The notes beneath the pieces are model-generated. The model was given only the letters and a program-made list of their open reading frames with translations. It had not been told where the DNA came from and did not search any database. 64,000 bases of DNA, taken from NCBI RefSeq assembly GCF_010119205.1, contig NZ_WRXM01000001.1:310001-374000 (forward strand), given 5' to 3'. Shown piece after piece: positions 1 to 9,124 of this stretch (position 1 is its first letter; each line of letters begins with the position of its first letter). Made by a program: the position numbers and the translations under genes. The DNA is from Haloarcula limicola. GTDB lineage: Archaea > Halobacteriota > Halobacteria > Halobacteriales > Haloarculaceae.

Positions 1-311
1 AGCGCCTCCAACTGCGTTCCGAGCGTCTCGACGTCGAGTTCGACGTTCAGCGGGGCGAGCGTCAGTCCGCGGCGCATCGCCCCGAACAGGAGGCGACCGA
101 CCGCCGGCCGGGTGTCCAGCAGCGTCGCGACGCGGCGGTTCGGCGTGTCCAGCGCCTCGAACGCGGCCGCGACCTCGTCGACGGCGGCGTCCAGTTCGCG
201 GTAGGTCGCGGTCTCGCCCTCGTCGGCGTCGACGACGGCGGTCCGCTCGGGCGTCGTCTCGGCCCGATGGGTCAGCAGGTCCCGCGTCGGCCACTCCATC
301 GGCTCACGCAT
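1..311 (-). CDS. menE: o-succinylbenzoate--CoA ligase, N-terminal part
   Basis: Only the first 103 codons lie in the window; the rest runs off the left edge. The visible N-terminus reads like an acyl-adenylate-forming ligase: a TYRELD segment near residue 37, then a RVATLLDTRP stretch and LLFGAMRRGLTLAPLN, matching the start of AMP-binding enzymes. The signature P-loop and catalytic lysine are not visible. The MenE identity rests on position: the ATG (309-311) lies inside the last codons of menC, whose stop is at 304-306, in the order menA-menC-menE. MenE would activate o-succinylbenzoate with CoA in menaquinone synthesis. Confidence 0.8.
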   Translation of the reverse strand, partial: MREPMEWPTRDLLTHRAETTPERTAVVDADEGETATYRELDAAVDEVAAAFEALDTPNRRVATLLDTRPAVGRLLFGAMRRGLTLAPLNVELDVETLGTQLEA

Positions 312-1335
312 CGGTTCGCACCTCCGAAGGGTCGACGCCGAGACCAGCGGATCGGGGAACGGAAATCTGCCCGTCCGAGACGGTCGCCGGGTCTGCCGCG
401 AGGTCGCGGGCGAGTCGGTCGCCCGTCGCCAGTCCGCAGGCCGCCACGTCGGGAATCGCCGCGGCGACGTGGACCGCGGCGAGGCGAGCGACGACGGCGT
501 CGATGGTGGTCGTCACGACCGGCTCGATACCCCGCTCGCGGGCCTGCATCGCCAGCGTGTAGGCGTCGCCCGGCCCGCCCAGTACCATCGGTTTCAGAAT
601 CAACACGTCCGCCGCGTCGGCGTCGAAGACGGCCCCAGCGCGTTTCTGAGCGAGCGACTCGTCGAGGGCGACGCCGACGCTCCCGCCGCGGAGGTCCGCG
701 TGGCCGGCGAGGTCGTCGGCCGCGAGCGGCTGTTCGACGTATTCGACTCCGAGCGACGCGAAGCGATCGAACGCGGATTCGGCCTCCGAGCGGGTCCACG
801 CGCCGTTGGCGTCGGCCCTGAGCGTCACGTCCTCGCCGATTCCCTCTCTGACCGCTCGGACGCGCTCGACGTCTTCCTCGACCGAGCGCCCGCCGACTTT
901 CAGCTTACAGCACCCGAAGCCCGACTCGACCGCTTCGGCTGCGGCCGCGACGGTCTCCTCGGCCGTCCCGTCGCCGACGGTGGCGTTGGCCGGGATCGAC
1001 CGACAGCGGCGGTCGGCGTCGAACCACCGATAGAGGGGAAGACCGTCGGCTCGCGCGTCGGCGTCCAGCATCGCGGTGGCGGCCCCGTGGCGGGCCGCTG
1101 GCACTTCGGCGGCGTCGAGTTCGCGCAGCGCACCGGAGTCAGCCACCGAGGCGGTATCGAGCGCTGTCCGGCAGTCGTCCAGCGACTCCGTCCAGCCGGG
1201 CAGCGGCGTCGCCTCGCCGACGCCGGTCTCGCCGCGGTGGTCGCTCCGAACCACGAATCCCCTGCGCTCGTCGATGGTCCCGCCGGCGGTTTCGAGCGGC
1301 GACGCCAGCGGGAGCGAGAACGGTTCGACAGTCAT
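304..1335 (-). CDS. menC: o-succinylbenzoate synthase
   Basis: A 343-residue enolase-superfamily enzyme that dehydrates SHCHC to o-succinylbenzoate. The family catalytic set can be read in order: KxK in CCKLKVGG, the metal ligand Asp in RADANGAW, Glu in YVEQPL, Asp in VALDES, and the second catalytic Lys in LILKPMVLGG. The N-terminal capping domain includes the GVGEATPLPGW segment. The start ATG overlaps the menA stop as ATGA, and the end overlaps the menE start, so the three genes should be translationally coupled. Length is normal for the family. Confidence 0.93.
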   Translation of the reverse strand: MTVEPFSLPLASPLETAGGTIDERRGFVVRSDHRGETGVGEATPLPGWTESLDDCRTALDTASVADSGALRELDAAEVPAARHGAATAMLDADARADGLPLYRWFDADRRCRSIPANATVGDGTAEETVAAAAEAVESGFGCCKLKVGGRSVEEDVERVRAVREGIGEDVTLRADANGAWTRSEAESAFDRFASLGVEYVEQPLAADDLAGHADLRGGSVGVALDESLAQKRAGAVFDADAADVLILKPMVLGGPGDAYTLAMQARERGIEPVVTTTIDAVVARLAAVHVAAAIPDVAACGLATGDRLARDLAADPATVSDGQISVPRSAGLGVDPSEVRTDA

Positions 1336-2291
1336 AGGAATCGAGGGAGGGCGAGGCCGGCGGCGAACAGCAGCGAGTGGACGAACAGCGTCTGGCCGAC
1401 GCGTTCCAGCGCCGGGTTCAGCGCCTCGCCGTCGGTGTGGGTCAGCACCGTCTTCGTCACCGATGCGGCAAGCGGGAGCGAGAGGAGCGGCGCGAGCGCC
1501 CAGAGTCCGTACTCGGGGTCGAGCGCGAACAGGATCGGCACGACGTAGGCCATGCCCACGACGGCGAGAAATTCGACGCGGCTCCAGCCGTAGCCGAGAT
1601 AGACGGCCAGCGTCTTCTTTCCGGTGGCCATGTCCGTCTCGCGGTCGCGGACGTTGTTGACGACGAGGATGGCCGTCGAGAGGCCGGCGGCGGGGAGGCT
1701 CGCAGTTATCGCCGCGGCGGTGACGCTGCCCGCGGGGAGGCCCATCGGGAACGTCCCGACGGCGGGCATGCTCGCGACCGCCTGCACGTAGTAGGTCCCC
1801 GTCACTGCGACCAGCCCGAAGTAGACGAAGACGAACAGGTCGCCCAGTCCCCGGTAGCCGTAGGGGAAGGGGCCGCCGGTGTAGAGGACGCCGGCAGCGA
1901 TGCCCGAGAGACCGACGACGACGATGGGTAACCCGCCGATGGCGACGAGGTAGACGCCGACGACGACGGCCAGCGCGTAGGTGAGGATCATCGCTCGCTT
2001 GACCGCGTCGGGTTCGATGAGGCCGCCGGCGGTCACGCGCGTAAAGCCCTCGCGGTCGTCGGTGTCCGCGCCCTTCACCGCGTCGTAGTAGTCGTTGGCG
2101 AAGTTCGTCCCGATCTGGATGAGCAGCGCCCCGATCAGCGCCGCGAGCGCCGGAATCGGGGCGAACACGTCCGCGTGGACGGCCACCCCCATACCGACGA
2201 CGACCGGCGCGGCCCCCGCGGGGAGCGTCTGTGGCCGGGCCGCCATGAGCCACGCTTTCCGCTTCGAGACGTCTGCCGTCGCTGCACTCAT
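1332..2291 (-). CDS. menA: 1,4-dihydroxy-2-naphthoate polyprenyltransferase
   Basis: A 319-residue UbiA-family integral membrane prenyltransferase, with about eight or nine hydrophobic helices. It attaches the polyprenyl chain to dihydroxynaphthoate at the membrane. Both Asp-rich prenyl-diphosphate/Mg sites are visible: [14 protein letters not shown] near residue 63, and [19 protein letters not shown] near residue 205, which is the MenA form of the second motif. It is the first gene of the menA-menC-menE operon. No other gene lies between it and the hairpin-rich gap to its right. Confidence 0.94.
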   Translation of the reverse strand: MSAATADVSKRKAWLMAARPQTLPAGAAPVVVGMGVAVHADVFAPIPALAALIGALLIQIGTNFANDYYDAVKGADTDDREGFTRVTAGGLIEPDAVKRAMILTYALAVVVGVYLVAIGGLPIVVVGLSGIAAGVLYTGGPFPYGYRGLGDLFVFVYFGLVAVTGTYYVQAVASMPAVGTFPMGLPAGSVTAAAITASLPAAGLSTAILVVNNVRDRETDMATGKKTLAVYLGYGWSRVEFLAVVGMAYVVPILFALDPEYGLWALAPLLSLPLAASVTKTVLTHTDGEALNPALERVGQTLFVHSLLFAAGLALPRFL

Positions 2292-2498
2292 TGGGCGGAA
2301 CTCGGGACGCTACCCCCAAAGCGACTGTGGTTCGGTGGGCGGGACGCCGGGCGGTCGGGCACCGCCACGCTCGAAGACGGCACGGAGAACTAGAGGACCC
2401 TCGCGCTCGGGAAACAGGATCTGAGAGCGTCCCTGTTGCGGTAGCGGTGCGGTAAGCGGTCGACAGTCAGCGGTCGCGGTAGTTGCGACCGACTCGTA

Positions 2499-2637
2499 CC
2501 GGAATCGCCTCCGGCGATTCCGGCCTTTTTCATCGACGTTCGTCAGAGCTCTGCTCTGACGCAGCCCATCAGAAATCTTCGATTTCTGAGGACGTTTTTG
2601 GGCGGGGGTTGAGGGCGCGAAGCGCCCGATGCCCCCG
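2499..2637. repeat. cluster of four hairpins with 3-base loops (gap menA/menB)
   Basis: The 360-base gap 2292-2651 has no gene. It holds four adjacent perfect inverted repeats, each closing on a 3-base loop: 2499-2523 (11-bp stem CCGGAATCGCC, loop TCC), 2541-2561 (9-bp stem CGTCAGAGC, loop TCT), 2569-2589 (9-bp stem TCAGAAATC, loop TTC) and 2613-2627 (6-bp stem GGGCGC, loop GAA). The last is nested within an outer pair CGGGGG/CCCCCG (2603-2608 with 2632-2637). T- or A-runs separate them. On the menB strand a run of five T follows the stop codon (2641-2645) and probably terminates transcription, so the hairpins lie just beyond it. Confidence 0.85.
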
Positions 2638-2651
2638 TCGAAAAAGGTCGT

Positions 2652-3554
2652 TTAGTAGTGCCACGGGGTGTCGTCGAAGTCCGGCTCTCGCCCCTCGTTG
2701 AAGGCGTCGCGGCCCTCCTGGGCCTCGTCGGTCATGTAGGCGAGCCGGGTCGCCTCGCCGGCGAAGACCTGCTGGCCGACCATGCCGTCGGAATCCAGGT
2801 TGAAGGCGTACTTCAGCATCCGCATCGCCGTCGGCGACTTCTCGTTCATGCGCTCGGCCCACTCGATGGCGGTGGCCTCTAACTCCTCGTGCGGGACGGC
2901 CTCGTTGACCATGCCCATCTCGGCGGCTTCCTCGGCGTCGTAGGTCTTCCCGAGGAAGAACACCTCGCGGGCCTTCTTCTGGCCGACCTGTCGGGCGAGA
3001 TACGCCGAGCCGAACCCGCCGTCGAAGGAGCCGACGTCGGGGTCGGTCTGGAGGAACTTCGCGTGCTCCTCGCTGGCGATGGTGAGGTCACAGACGACGT
3101 GCAGCGAGTGGCCGCCGCCGACGGCCCAGCCGGGGACGACGGCGACGACGGGTTTCGGGATGTGGCGGATCTGGCGCTGGACCTCCAGAATGTGGAGGCG
3201 ACCGACGTTCTCGGGGGCGTCGGAGTCACCGATAGCAGCGTCGTCGTCGTACTCGTAGCCGCTCTCGCCGCGAATGCTCTGGTCGCCGCCGGAACAGAAC
3301 GCCCATCCGTCGTCCTTGGGGGAGGGGCCGTTACCGGTGATGAGGACACAGCCCACGTCGGTGAGGCGCTTCGCGTGATCCAGCGCCTCGGAGAGTTCGT
3401 CCACTGTCTCCGGGCGGAAGGCGTTGCGCTTCTCGGGGCGGTCGAAGCCGATGCGGACCGCGCCCGTCTCCGTCGAGCGGTGGTAGGTGATGTCGGTGAA
3501 GTCGAAGCGCTCGACGGGTTCCCAGCGGTCGGGATCGAATAGCTCTGAGACCAT
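2652..3554 (-). CDS. menB: 1,4-dihydroxy-2-naphthoyl-CoA synthase
   Basis: A 300-residue crotonase-fold enzyme that cyclises o-succinylbenzoyl-CoA. MenB-specific features are seen: RPEKRNAFRPETVDEL, the oxyanion-hole segment FCSGGDQSIRG, the insert with GRLHILEVQRQIRHIPKPVVA, and the GWAVGGGHSLHVVCDLTIAS block. The C-terminus EPDFDDTPWHY is the typical MenB tail. The start is taken at ATG 3552-3554; an in-frame ATG three codons upstream (3561-3563) is possible. The frame stays open for another 100 bases through the promoter region, but that part does not resemble the family. Confidence 0.95.
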   Translation of the reverse strand: MVSELFDPDRWEPVERFDFTDITYHRSTETGAVRIGFDRPEKRNAFRPETVDELSEALDHAKRLTDVGCVLITGNGPSPKDDGWAFCSGGDQSIRGESGYEYDDDAAIGDSDAPENVGRLHILEVQRQIRHIPKPVVAVVPGWAVGGGHSLHVVCDLTIASEEHAKFLQTDPDVGSFDGGFGSAYLARQVGQKKAREVFFLGKTYDAEEAAEMGMVNEAVPHEELEATAIEWAERMNEKSPTAMRMLKYAFNLDSDGMVGQQVFAGEATRLAYMTDEAQEGRDAFNEGREPDFDDTPWHY

Positions 3555-3585
3555 ACCGAGCATGATGGTGCGCCCCGCAAAAAGA

Positions 3586-3601
3586 TTCGCCGTACGGCGA
3601 A
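3586..3601. promoter_or_regulatory. perfect 16-base palindrome between divergent genes
   Basis: TTCGCCGTACGGCGAA is a perfect palindrome in the gap between menB (minus) and the small membrane protein at 3637 (plus). The T-rich stretch GTTTTTATAGG beside it (about 3603-3613) reads as a TATA box on the plus strand, and its complement CTATAAAAAC fits one on the minus strand. Such a dyad between two promoters looks like a repressor site. The binding protein is unknown. Confidence 0.5.
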
Positions 3602-3636
3602 CGTTTTTATAGGTGGTTAGAGCACGAGGAGAACGC

Positions 3637-3957
3637 ATGCCCTCCGAAACGAACGACCGAACGCTCAAGATCGGACTCGCGGCGCTCTCGGTGCTGGTCC
3701 TCGCGTACAGCCTCGTGATACAAGCGGAGATTCTCTTCGGGTTACTCCTCGTCTTCGCGATCTGGAGCGTCTACCTGTTCTACCGACTGGTTCTCGTCCT
3801 CGCGCGCATCGCGAGCGCGCTGGAGCAACTGGCTCGGCAACGCGTCGAGGACCCCGCGACTACCCGAACTACCGGGACGACTGAAGCGGAAGCGACCGAG
3901 GCGACGGCGACCGGCCGGTCGACGGACGCCCGGCGAGAGCCGGATCGAGAGTTCTGA
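3637..3957 (+). CDS. small two-helix membrane protein
   Basis: 106 residues. Two adjacent hydrophobic helices (about residues 11-31 and 34-58, for example LAALSVLVLAYSLVI and LFGLLLVFAIWSVYLFY) are followed by an ARIASALEQLARQR segment and a low-complexity Thr/Glu/Ala tail. The start is placed at ATG 3637 because a GAGGAG ribosome-binding site lies six bases before it (3626-3631) and a TATA box about 25-30 bases upstream. It resembles short conserved halobacterial membrane proteins of unknown role. It may share regulation with menB through the palindrome at 3586. Confidence 0.7.
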   Translation: MPSETNDRTLKIGLAALSVLVLAYSLVIQAEILFGLLLVFAIWSVYLFYRLVLVLARIASALEQLARQRVEDPATTRTTGTTEAEATEATATGRSTDARREPDREF

Positions 3958-3998
3958 TAATCGGGGAGGTGGATTTTTACGCGGCTGTTTCGGAGTGG

Positions 3999-5012
3999 AT
4001 GGCACACCAGCCCTCCATGAGCGAGACGTTCTACGAGGTACTCGGCGTCGCCGAGGACGCGACGACCGACGAGATCGAATCGGCCTATCGGGAGCGCCTG
4101 AAGGAGACCCATCCCGACGTGAGCGACGACGCCGACGCTCGCGTCGCGACCCGCAGGCTCGTCGAAGCCCGCGACGTCCTCGCCGACGAGGCGGAGCGAG
4201 CGCGATACGACAGGGTCGGCCACGCCGCTTACGTCGGCGACGGGCCCGAGCCGGGCGGTAGCGACGTCGCTAGAGCGGCGCGGAACGCCGGCTACGGAGG
4301 GGGAAGCGAACAGTCGAACCGGGGGGCATCGAACACGGGCGACGCCGACCGTTCGGTCGACGAGACCGACGGGCGCGCTCGACGGCGGAGCGGCGACCGG
4401 ACGCGACGCGAGCGGCGGGCGAGCGAACGCGTCCGCGAGGAGAGGGCCGAGCGAGAGACCGTCGCGGGGGCCGCGAGCCGAACCGAGGTTACGGCGGAGA
4501 CGGGGACAGCGGGAGCGGGCACGACGGAGACGTCTGCTACTGCGACGACGACGAGCGGGACGGCGACAGACGGGACCGATACGGGCGCTACGGCCGCGGG
4601 AGCCGCCGGGGACCGCGATGGCGGCGTGTGGAACGCCTCCGCGGGATACACCGTTAGGGAGAGCGTCGAGGTCAGCCAGCGCCGCGTCCGTCTCTTTCCG
4701 ACCGGGAGCGAACTGACGATGCTCGGGCTCATGGCCGTCCTCTACCCCGCGCTACTGTTCACCACGGTGATGCCGGGCTTTCCGCTCTACGTCAACGCCA
4801 TCGTCGGCGCGTGCGGACTGCTGGTTGTCGGCTACCTCCAGTCGATGCCGCGCGTCGCGCTGCTCGTCTTCGGCGGCTGGAGCCTCGTCACGCCGCTGGC
4901 GCTGCTCGCGCTCGACGTCGGCTTCCTCTCCATCGTCGGGATCGTCGCGCTCTGTGGGACGTGGCTGCCCTTCGGATTCTCGGTGCTGACGTTCTCCGTC
5001 CTGCGGTTGTGA
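3999..5012 (+). CDS. DnaJ-domain membrane protein
   Basis: 337 residues. The J domain occupies about residues 9-70 (FYEVLGV through ARYDRVG) with the HPD tripeptide (THPDVSDD) that stimulates Hsp70 ATPase. A long charged then Thr/Gly/Ala-rich linker follows, and three or four hydrophobic helices (LTMLGLMAVLYPALLF onward) end the protein, so it is a membrane-anchored J protein rather than the dnaJ of the dnaK operon. There is no zinc-finger region. The start is chosen at ATG 3999 because a TTTTTA box sits about 24 bases upstream; ATG 4017 (MSETFYEVLG) is an alternative. Confidence 0.82.
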   Translation: MAHQPSMSETFYEVLGVAEDATTDEIESAYRERLKETHPDVSDDADARVATRRLVEARDVLADEAERARYDRVGHAAYVGDGPEPGGSDVARAARNAGYGGGSEQSNRGASNTGDADRSVDETDGRARRRSGDRTRRERRASERVREERAERETVAGAASRTEVTAETGTAGAGTTETSATATTTSGTATDGTDTGATAAGAAGDRDGGVWNASAGYTVRESVEVSQRRVRLFPTGSELTMLGLMAVLYPALLFTTVMPGFPLYVNAIVGACGLLVVGYLQSMPRVALLVFGGWSLVTPLALLALDVGFLSIVGIVALCGTWLPFGFSVLTFSVLRL

Positions 5013-5046
5013 TAACCCCTATACGTTCGGGCCACCTCGATGCGGT

Positions 5047-5838
5047 ATGGCCCGGTCACGCCGCTCGGTCCTCGCGTCGCTCGCCGCCGCGGCCGGACTC
5101 TCCGGTTGCTCCGGCGTCGTCGAACGACTCCCGGACGACGGCTCCGCGCTCGAAGAGCGAGTTCGAACGGCGGCGGAGGCGGCCGGCGATCAGGTCGACG
5201 GGAGAGACCCGCCGACCGAACCGTTCGACGAGGCGACGAGGGAACGGGCGTCCGAGACCGGACGGCAGATTCGCGATTCGGTCGTCGTCCTGGAGACCGA
5301 CCGCCGGCGCGGGACGGGATGGGCGGTCGGCGACGGACAGATCGTCACGAACGCTCACGTCGTACTGGGCGCGCCGTCGATGTCCGTCGAGACGTTCGAC
5401 GAGACGACCGGCACCGCGGAGCGAGTCGGCTACTACGAGGACATGCGGCCCGACCTCGCGCTCCTCGAAACCGACGTGTCGGTCCCGACGCTCTCGCTCG
5501 GCGACTCGGCCGACCTCGAGTACGGCGACCCGCTGATCACGGTCGGCCACCCGGGGCGACTCGGGAAGTGGCTCATCACGCTCGGGCGCTTCTATCGGCG
5601 ACCCCGCGGCATCGACTGGCTGCTCTCGACGGTGCCGGTCCAGCAGGGCAACAGCGGCGGCCCGCTCGTCACCCTCGACGGGGACGTCGTCGGCGTCGTC
5701 TCGGGGAGCACGACCGGCGGCGACCGACCGGACTTCAGCAAGAACGACACGGCCTTCACCGAACTCCCGGAGACCGAGGGCGAGACGACGGCGGTCCCGG
5801 AGGGGACCCTCGAAGAGTCGCTCAGCGAGTGGCGATAG
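5047..5838 (+). CDS. Tat-exported lipoprotein, trypsin/HtrA-like serine protease
   Basis: 263 residues. The N-terminus has a twin-arginine stretch (RSRRSVL) and a lipobox LSGC with Cys21, so it is probably exported folded and lipid-anchored outside the cell. A chymotrypsin-fold protease domain follows: His in TNAHVV (about residue 104), Asp in RPDLALLE (about 137) and Ser in QQGNSGGPLV (about 202), a complete catalytic triad. No PDZ domain is present, unlike classical HtrA. A CTATACG box lies about 25 bases before the ATG. Its last 17 bases overlap the end of menD on the other strand. Confidence 0.88.
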   Translation: MARSRRSVLASLAAAAGLSGCSGVVERLPDDGSALEERVRTAAEAAGDQVDGRDPPTEPFDEATRERASETGRQIRDSVVVLETDRRRGTGWAVGDGQIVTNAHVVLGAPSMSVETFDETTGTAERVGYYEDMRPDLALLETDVSVPTLSLGDSADLEYGDPLITVGHPGRLGKWLITLGRFYRRPRGIDWLLSTVPVQQGNSGGPLVTLDGDVVGVVSGSTTGGDRPDFSKNDTAFTELPETEGETTAVPEGTLEESLSEWR

Positions 5839-7606
5839 CCCGGCGGCTGCGCTCGGTCAGCTCCTCGCGCCGGTCGTGGCTCTCCCCGGAATCGAACTGG
5901 ATCTCGATGACTTGCGTGCCCGCGCTATCGACCGACTTCTCGAACGCTTCTTCGAACGCCGCTCGGTCCCCGACGCGGCGGAACTCCAGTCCGTAGAGAT
6001 CGCCCGTCGGGCCGAAGTCCAGCCCGTGTGGCGTCCGGAACTGCGACTCGAAGGTGTCGTGCTCCGCGATAGGTAAGATACCGAAGATGCCGCCGCCGTC
6101 GTTGTTCACGAGGACGATGGTCGCGTCGACGCCACAGCGACCCAGCGCGAGCAGCCCGTTCATGTCGTGGTAGTACGCGAGGTCGCCGGTCACCAGCACT
6201 AGCGGGTCGTCCGTCGCGCTGCCAGCGCCGAGCGCCGTCGACGTGATGCCGTCGATCCCGCTGGCTCCGCGGTTGCCCAGCACGGTGAGATTCGCGGTTC
6301 GAGGGCGGCCGAAGCGGTCCAGGTCGCGGACGGGCATGCTGTTGGAGACGAACAGCGTCGTCGGGTCGGGCGCGAGCCGGGCCGCGTCGGCCAGCACGCC
6401 GCCCTCCCAGTAGCGTTCGCCGGGCGCGAGCGCGTCCTCGACCGCGTTCCAGTGAGCGCGCTCCGCGGCGGCGAACCGCCTCCGCCACGACGCCTCGCCG
6501 CGGGCCGTCACGCGTTCCGCGAGAGCGCTCGCGGTGGCGTTCGGGTCCGCGACCAGCAGGTCCGAGGCGGTGAACTCCGCTTCGGTCCACCCGCCCGCCG
6601 GGTCGACGACGAACTGGCGGCAGTCCGAGTCCCGGAGGGAGTGCCGGAGCGGCTTGGACGTGGGCGACGCGCCGAAGCGCAACACTACGTCGGGGTCGGC
6701 CCACGACGCGACGGCGTCGGACCCGAGGTAGGCGTCGTAGCCGCCACAGACCGGCGCGTCGAGGCGGTCGACGTGCGGGCCGAACCGGAGGTCAGACAGC
6801 GGGTCCGCGAGGACCGGGAAGCCGGTGGCTGCCGCGAGCTTTTCGAGCGCTTCGGGCGCGAGGCCGTCGTCGGCCGGACCGGCGACGAGGAGCCCCCGGT
6901 CGGCGGCCTCGACGGCGCGAGCGACGCGGACGACCTCGTCGGCCGGCAGTTCGGGTCGCCCCTGCTCGGTCCGGACGAACGGGCCGTCCCGACCCTCCGC
7001 GGCCGATCGGTCGCCGTCGGCCCAGTCGTCGGGTACGCCCTCCGGGTCGTCGTCGGGAACCGGCGTCGGTTCGAGCGGTTTGCGAAAGCGGCAGTTGAGG
7101 TGGACCGGGCCGGGAGTACTGCCGGTCGCCGCGGCGAGCGACCGAGCGGCGGTGGTTCGCAGCATCCTGACCTTTCGGGGTTCGGCCTCGGGCTCGGGCA
7201 TGTCCCGGTACCAGCGGACCGCGTCGCCGTACAGCTTCTCCTGGTCGACGGTCTGGTTCGCGCCGCTATCCGTGAGTTCCGGCGGCCGATCGGCCGTGAG
7301 CAAGAGCATCGGCACGCCGGACTGATCGGCTTCGATCACCGCCGGGTGGAAGTTCGCGGCGGCGGTTCCGGAGGTACAGACCAGCGGCGTCGGCTTTCCC
7401 GTCCGGCGCGCGCGACCGAGCGCGAAGAACGCCGCGGAGCGCTCGTCGAGGTGCGAGAACGTCCGTATCTCGGGGTGTTCGGCGAAGGCGACCGTCAGCG
7501 GCGTCGAGCGGCTGCCCGGCGAGAGACAGACCGCGTCGACGCCGCCGGCGGCGAGTTCCTCCGCGAGCGTCTCGGCCCACAGCGTGTTGACGTTCGGATA
7601 CCCCAT
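5822..7606 (-). CDS. menD: SEPHCHC synthase (ThDP-dependent)
   Basis: 594 residues, the full family length. MenD adds a succinic semialdehyde unit from 2-oxoglutarate to isochorismate. Seen: the N-terminal SPGSRSTPL and HLDERSAAFFALG blocks, CTSGTAAANFHPAV, and a C-terminal thiamine-diphosphate site with GDLAYYHDMNGLL followed by VNNDGGGIFGILP. It starts three bases after the stop of menF on the same strand, so the two form an operon that carries chorismate to SEPHCHC. The 3' end overlaps the protease gene tail to tail. Confidence 0.96.
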   Translation of the reverse strand: MGYPNVNTLWAETLAEELAAGGVDAVCLSPGSRSTPLTVAFAEHPEIRTFSHLDERSAAFFALGRARRTGKPTPLVCTSGTAAANFHPAVIEADQSGVPMLLLTADRPPELTDSGANQTVDQEKLYGDAVRWYRDMPEPEAEPRKVRMLRTTAARSLAAATGSTPGPVHLNCRFRKPLEPTPVPDDDPEGVPDDWADGDRSAAEGRDGPFVRTEQGRPELPADEVVRVARAVEAADRGLLVAGPADDGLAPEALEKLAAATGFPVLADPLSDLRFGPHVDRLDAPVCGGYDAYLGSDAVASWADPDVVLRFGASPTSKPLRHSLRDSDCRQFVVDPAGGWTEAEFTASDLLVADPNATASALAERVTARGEASWRRRFAAAERAHWNAVEDALAPGERYWEGGVLADAARLAPDPTTLFVSNSMPVRDLDRFGRPRTANLTVLGNRGASGIDGITSTALGAGSATDDPLVLVTGDLAYYHDMNGLLALGRCGVDATIVLVNNDGGGIFGILPIAEHDTFESQFRTPHGLDFGPTGDLYGLEFRRVGDRAAFEEAFEKSVDSAGTQVIEIQFDSGESHDRREELTERSRRAIATR

Positions 7607-7609
7607 CTG

Positions 7610-8947
7610 TCACTCCAGTTCGTCCAGCATCGGACGGTACTTGAGCTGCACTTCGTCCCACTCCCTGTCGGGGTCGCTGTCGGCGACGATGCCGGCCCCG
7701 GCGAACAGCGTGGCCGTTCGGTCGCGGGCGACCGCCGAGCGGATTCCGACGGCGAACGTCCCGTTGCCGGCGGCGTCGACCCAGCCGACGGGCGCGGCGT
7801 ACCACCCGCGGTCGAAGGCCTCCGTCTCGCGGATGGTCCGCAGGGCCTCGTCCGGCGGTAAGCCGCCGACCGCCGGCGTCGGGTGGAGGGCTTCGACCAG
7901 CGAGAGGACGTGTTCGTCTTCTTCGAGCTCGGCGGTGATCGACGTTCTGAGGTGCTGGACCGTCGCCAGTCGACGGACGGTCCGCTCGCCGATGCGCACC
8001 GAGGAGGCGAACGGCTCCAGCTGGTCGCGGATGGCGTCGGCGACGAGCTGGTGCTCGTGGACGTCCTTCTCGCTGTCGAGCAGCTCCGCGGCCAGCCACT
8101 CGTCTTCGGCGGGGGTGTCACCGCGGCCGGTCGACCCGGCCAGCGCCTCGGTCCTGACAGTTCGGCCCCGGAGCGAGACGAGTCGCTCCGGCGTCGCGCC
8201 GAAGAACGTCCCGTCGCCGGGCGGCGCGAACATGAACCGGTAGCAGTCGGGGTACGTCTCGGCCAGCCGGTCGAGGACGGCCGGGACCGATAGCGCTCCG
8301 CGCAGGCTCACGCGCAGCGCCTGCGCGAGGACGACCTTCTGGAGGCGGCCGCTGTCGACTCGCTCCAGCGCGTTGCCTACCTGCTCGCGCCAGACGGCCT
8401 GCGAGGGGGTTCGTTCGCGGGCGTCCACGCCCGGCGGGTCGGCCCGGGGCGACGCGGCGCCGTCGGCCAGCCGGTCGTGCCACGTCTCGAGCAGTCGGTC
8501 GGCGTCGGCCTCGGCCGACGAGCCGGTCCCCGTCGTCGTGAGCCACGTCTCGCCGTCGCGCTCGGTCACTTGCACTTCGGGGAGGAAGAACGCGGCTCCG
8601 GGAAAGCCGTCCCACGGGGAGTCGTCGCCGTCGCGGTCGCCCTCGTGGAAGGCGAAGCCGCCGAACAGGCGGGGGCGCGCGGCGCTCGGGAGCTCCGCCG
8701 AGACCTCACAGCGGTCGAAGAGCCCCTCGGCGGCCGTCTGCACGTCGGCGAAGCGCGAGGACCCGCCGGCGGTCACGAGGGCGGCGGCACCGCTCGCGGC
8801 GACCGTCTCCGAACCGGTGGCCCACGCGAACGTCGGACGCGTCTCGGCGTCGAGAACAGCTCGGGTCGCCCCGCGCTCGACTCGACGACCGCGCGTGACG
8901 ACCGCCGTCTCGCCCACCGTCCGCTCGTCACCACGCAGTGGTTCCAT
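7610..8947 (-). CDS. menF: isochorismate synthase
   Basis: About 445 residues; a chorismate-binding enzyme that begins menaquinone synthesis. The C-terminal catalytic domain shows KVVLAQALRV, the FGATPERLVSLRGRTVRTEALAGST block, HPTPAVGG and WYAAPVGWVDAAGNGTFAV, all typical of the isochorismate/salicylate/anthranilate synthase family. The start is given as ATG 8945-8947; the GTG immediately before it (8948-8950) is also possible. menD follows after three bases. The gap upstream to 9161 is AT-rich and holds the divergent promoters. Confidence 0.94.
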   Translation of the reverse strand: MEPLRGDERTVGETAVVTRGRRVERGATRAVLDAETRPTFAWATGSETVAASGAAALVTAGGSSRFADVQTAAEGLFDRCEVSAELPSAARPRLFGGFAFHEGDRDGDDSPWDGFPGAAFFLPEVQVTERDGETWLTTTGTGSSAEADADRLLETWHDRLADGAASPRADPPGVDARERTPSQAVWREQVGNALERVDSGRLQKVVLAQALRVSLRGALSVPAVLDRLAETYPDCYRFMFAPPGDGTFFGATPERLVSLRGRTVRTEALAGSTGRGDTPAEDEWLAAELLDSEKDVHEHQLVADAIRDQLEPFASSVRIGERTVRRLATVQHLRTSITAELEEDEHVLSLVEALHPTPAVGGLPPDEALRTIRETEAFDRGWYAAPVGWVDAAGNGTFAVGIRSAVARDRTATLFAGAGIVADSDPDREWDEVQLKYRPMLDELE

Positions 8948-9124
8948 CACGTCGGTCTTAGGATGCCGTCCCTTTGAGCCTGACTATACCCGAAACCGGC
9001 GGTGCCCCACCGCTCGCTGACCCGCCGCTGGTTCGCGATATGGGAACTGAATATAAGATTTCGAAAACCAAATCATTCTGGAACGGAGTAATAATTGTCC
9101 AATACCGTAACGACCCCCGTCAGG

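Noticed and set aside
304-2319. A 671-codon minus-strand open frame covering both menA and menC
   Set aside because: It is menC read through into the wrong frame of menA. In GC-rich DNA antisense and off-frame stops are rare; the upstream part is Arg/Gly/Pro-rich and has no family features.
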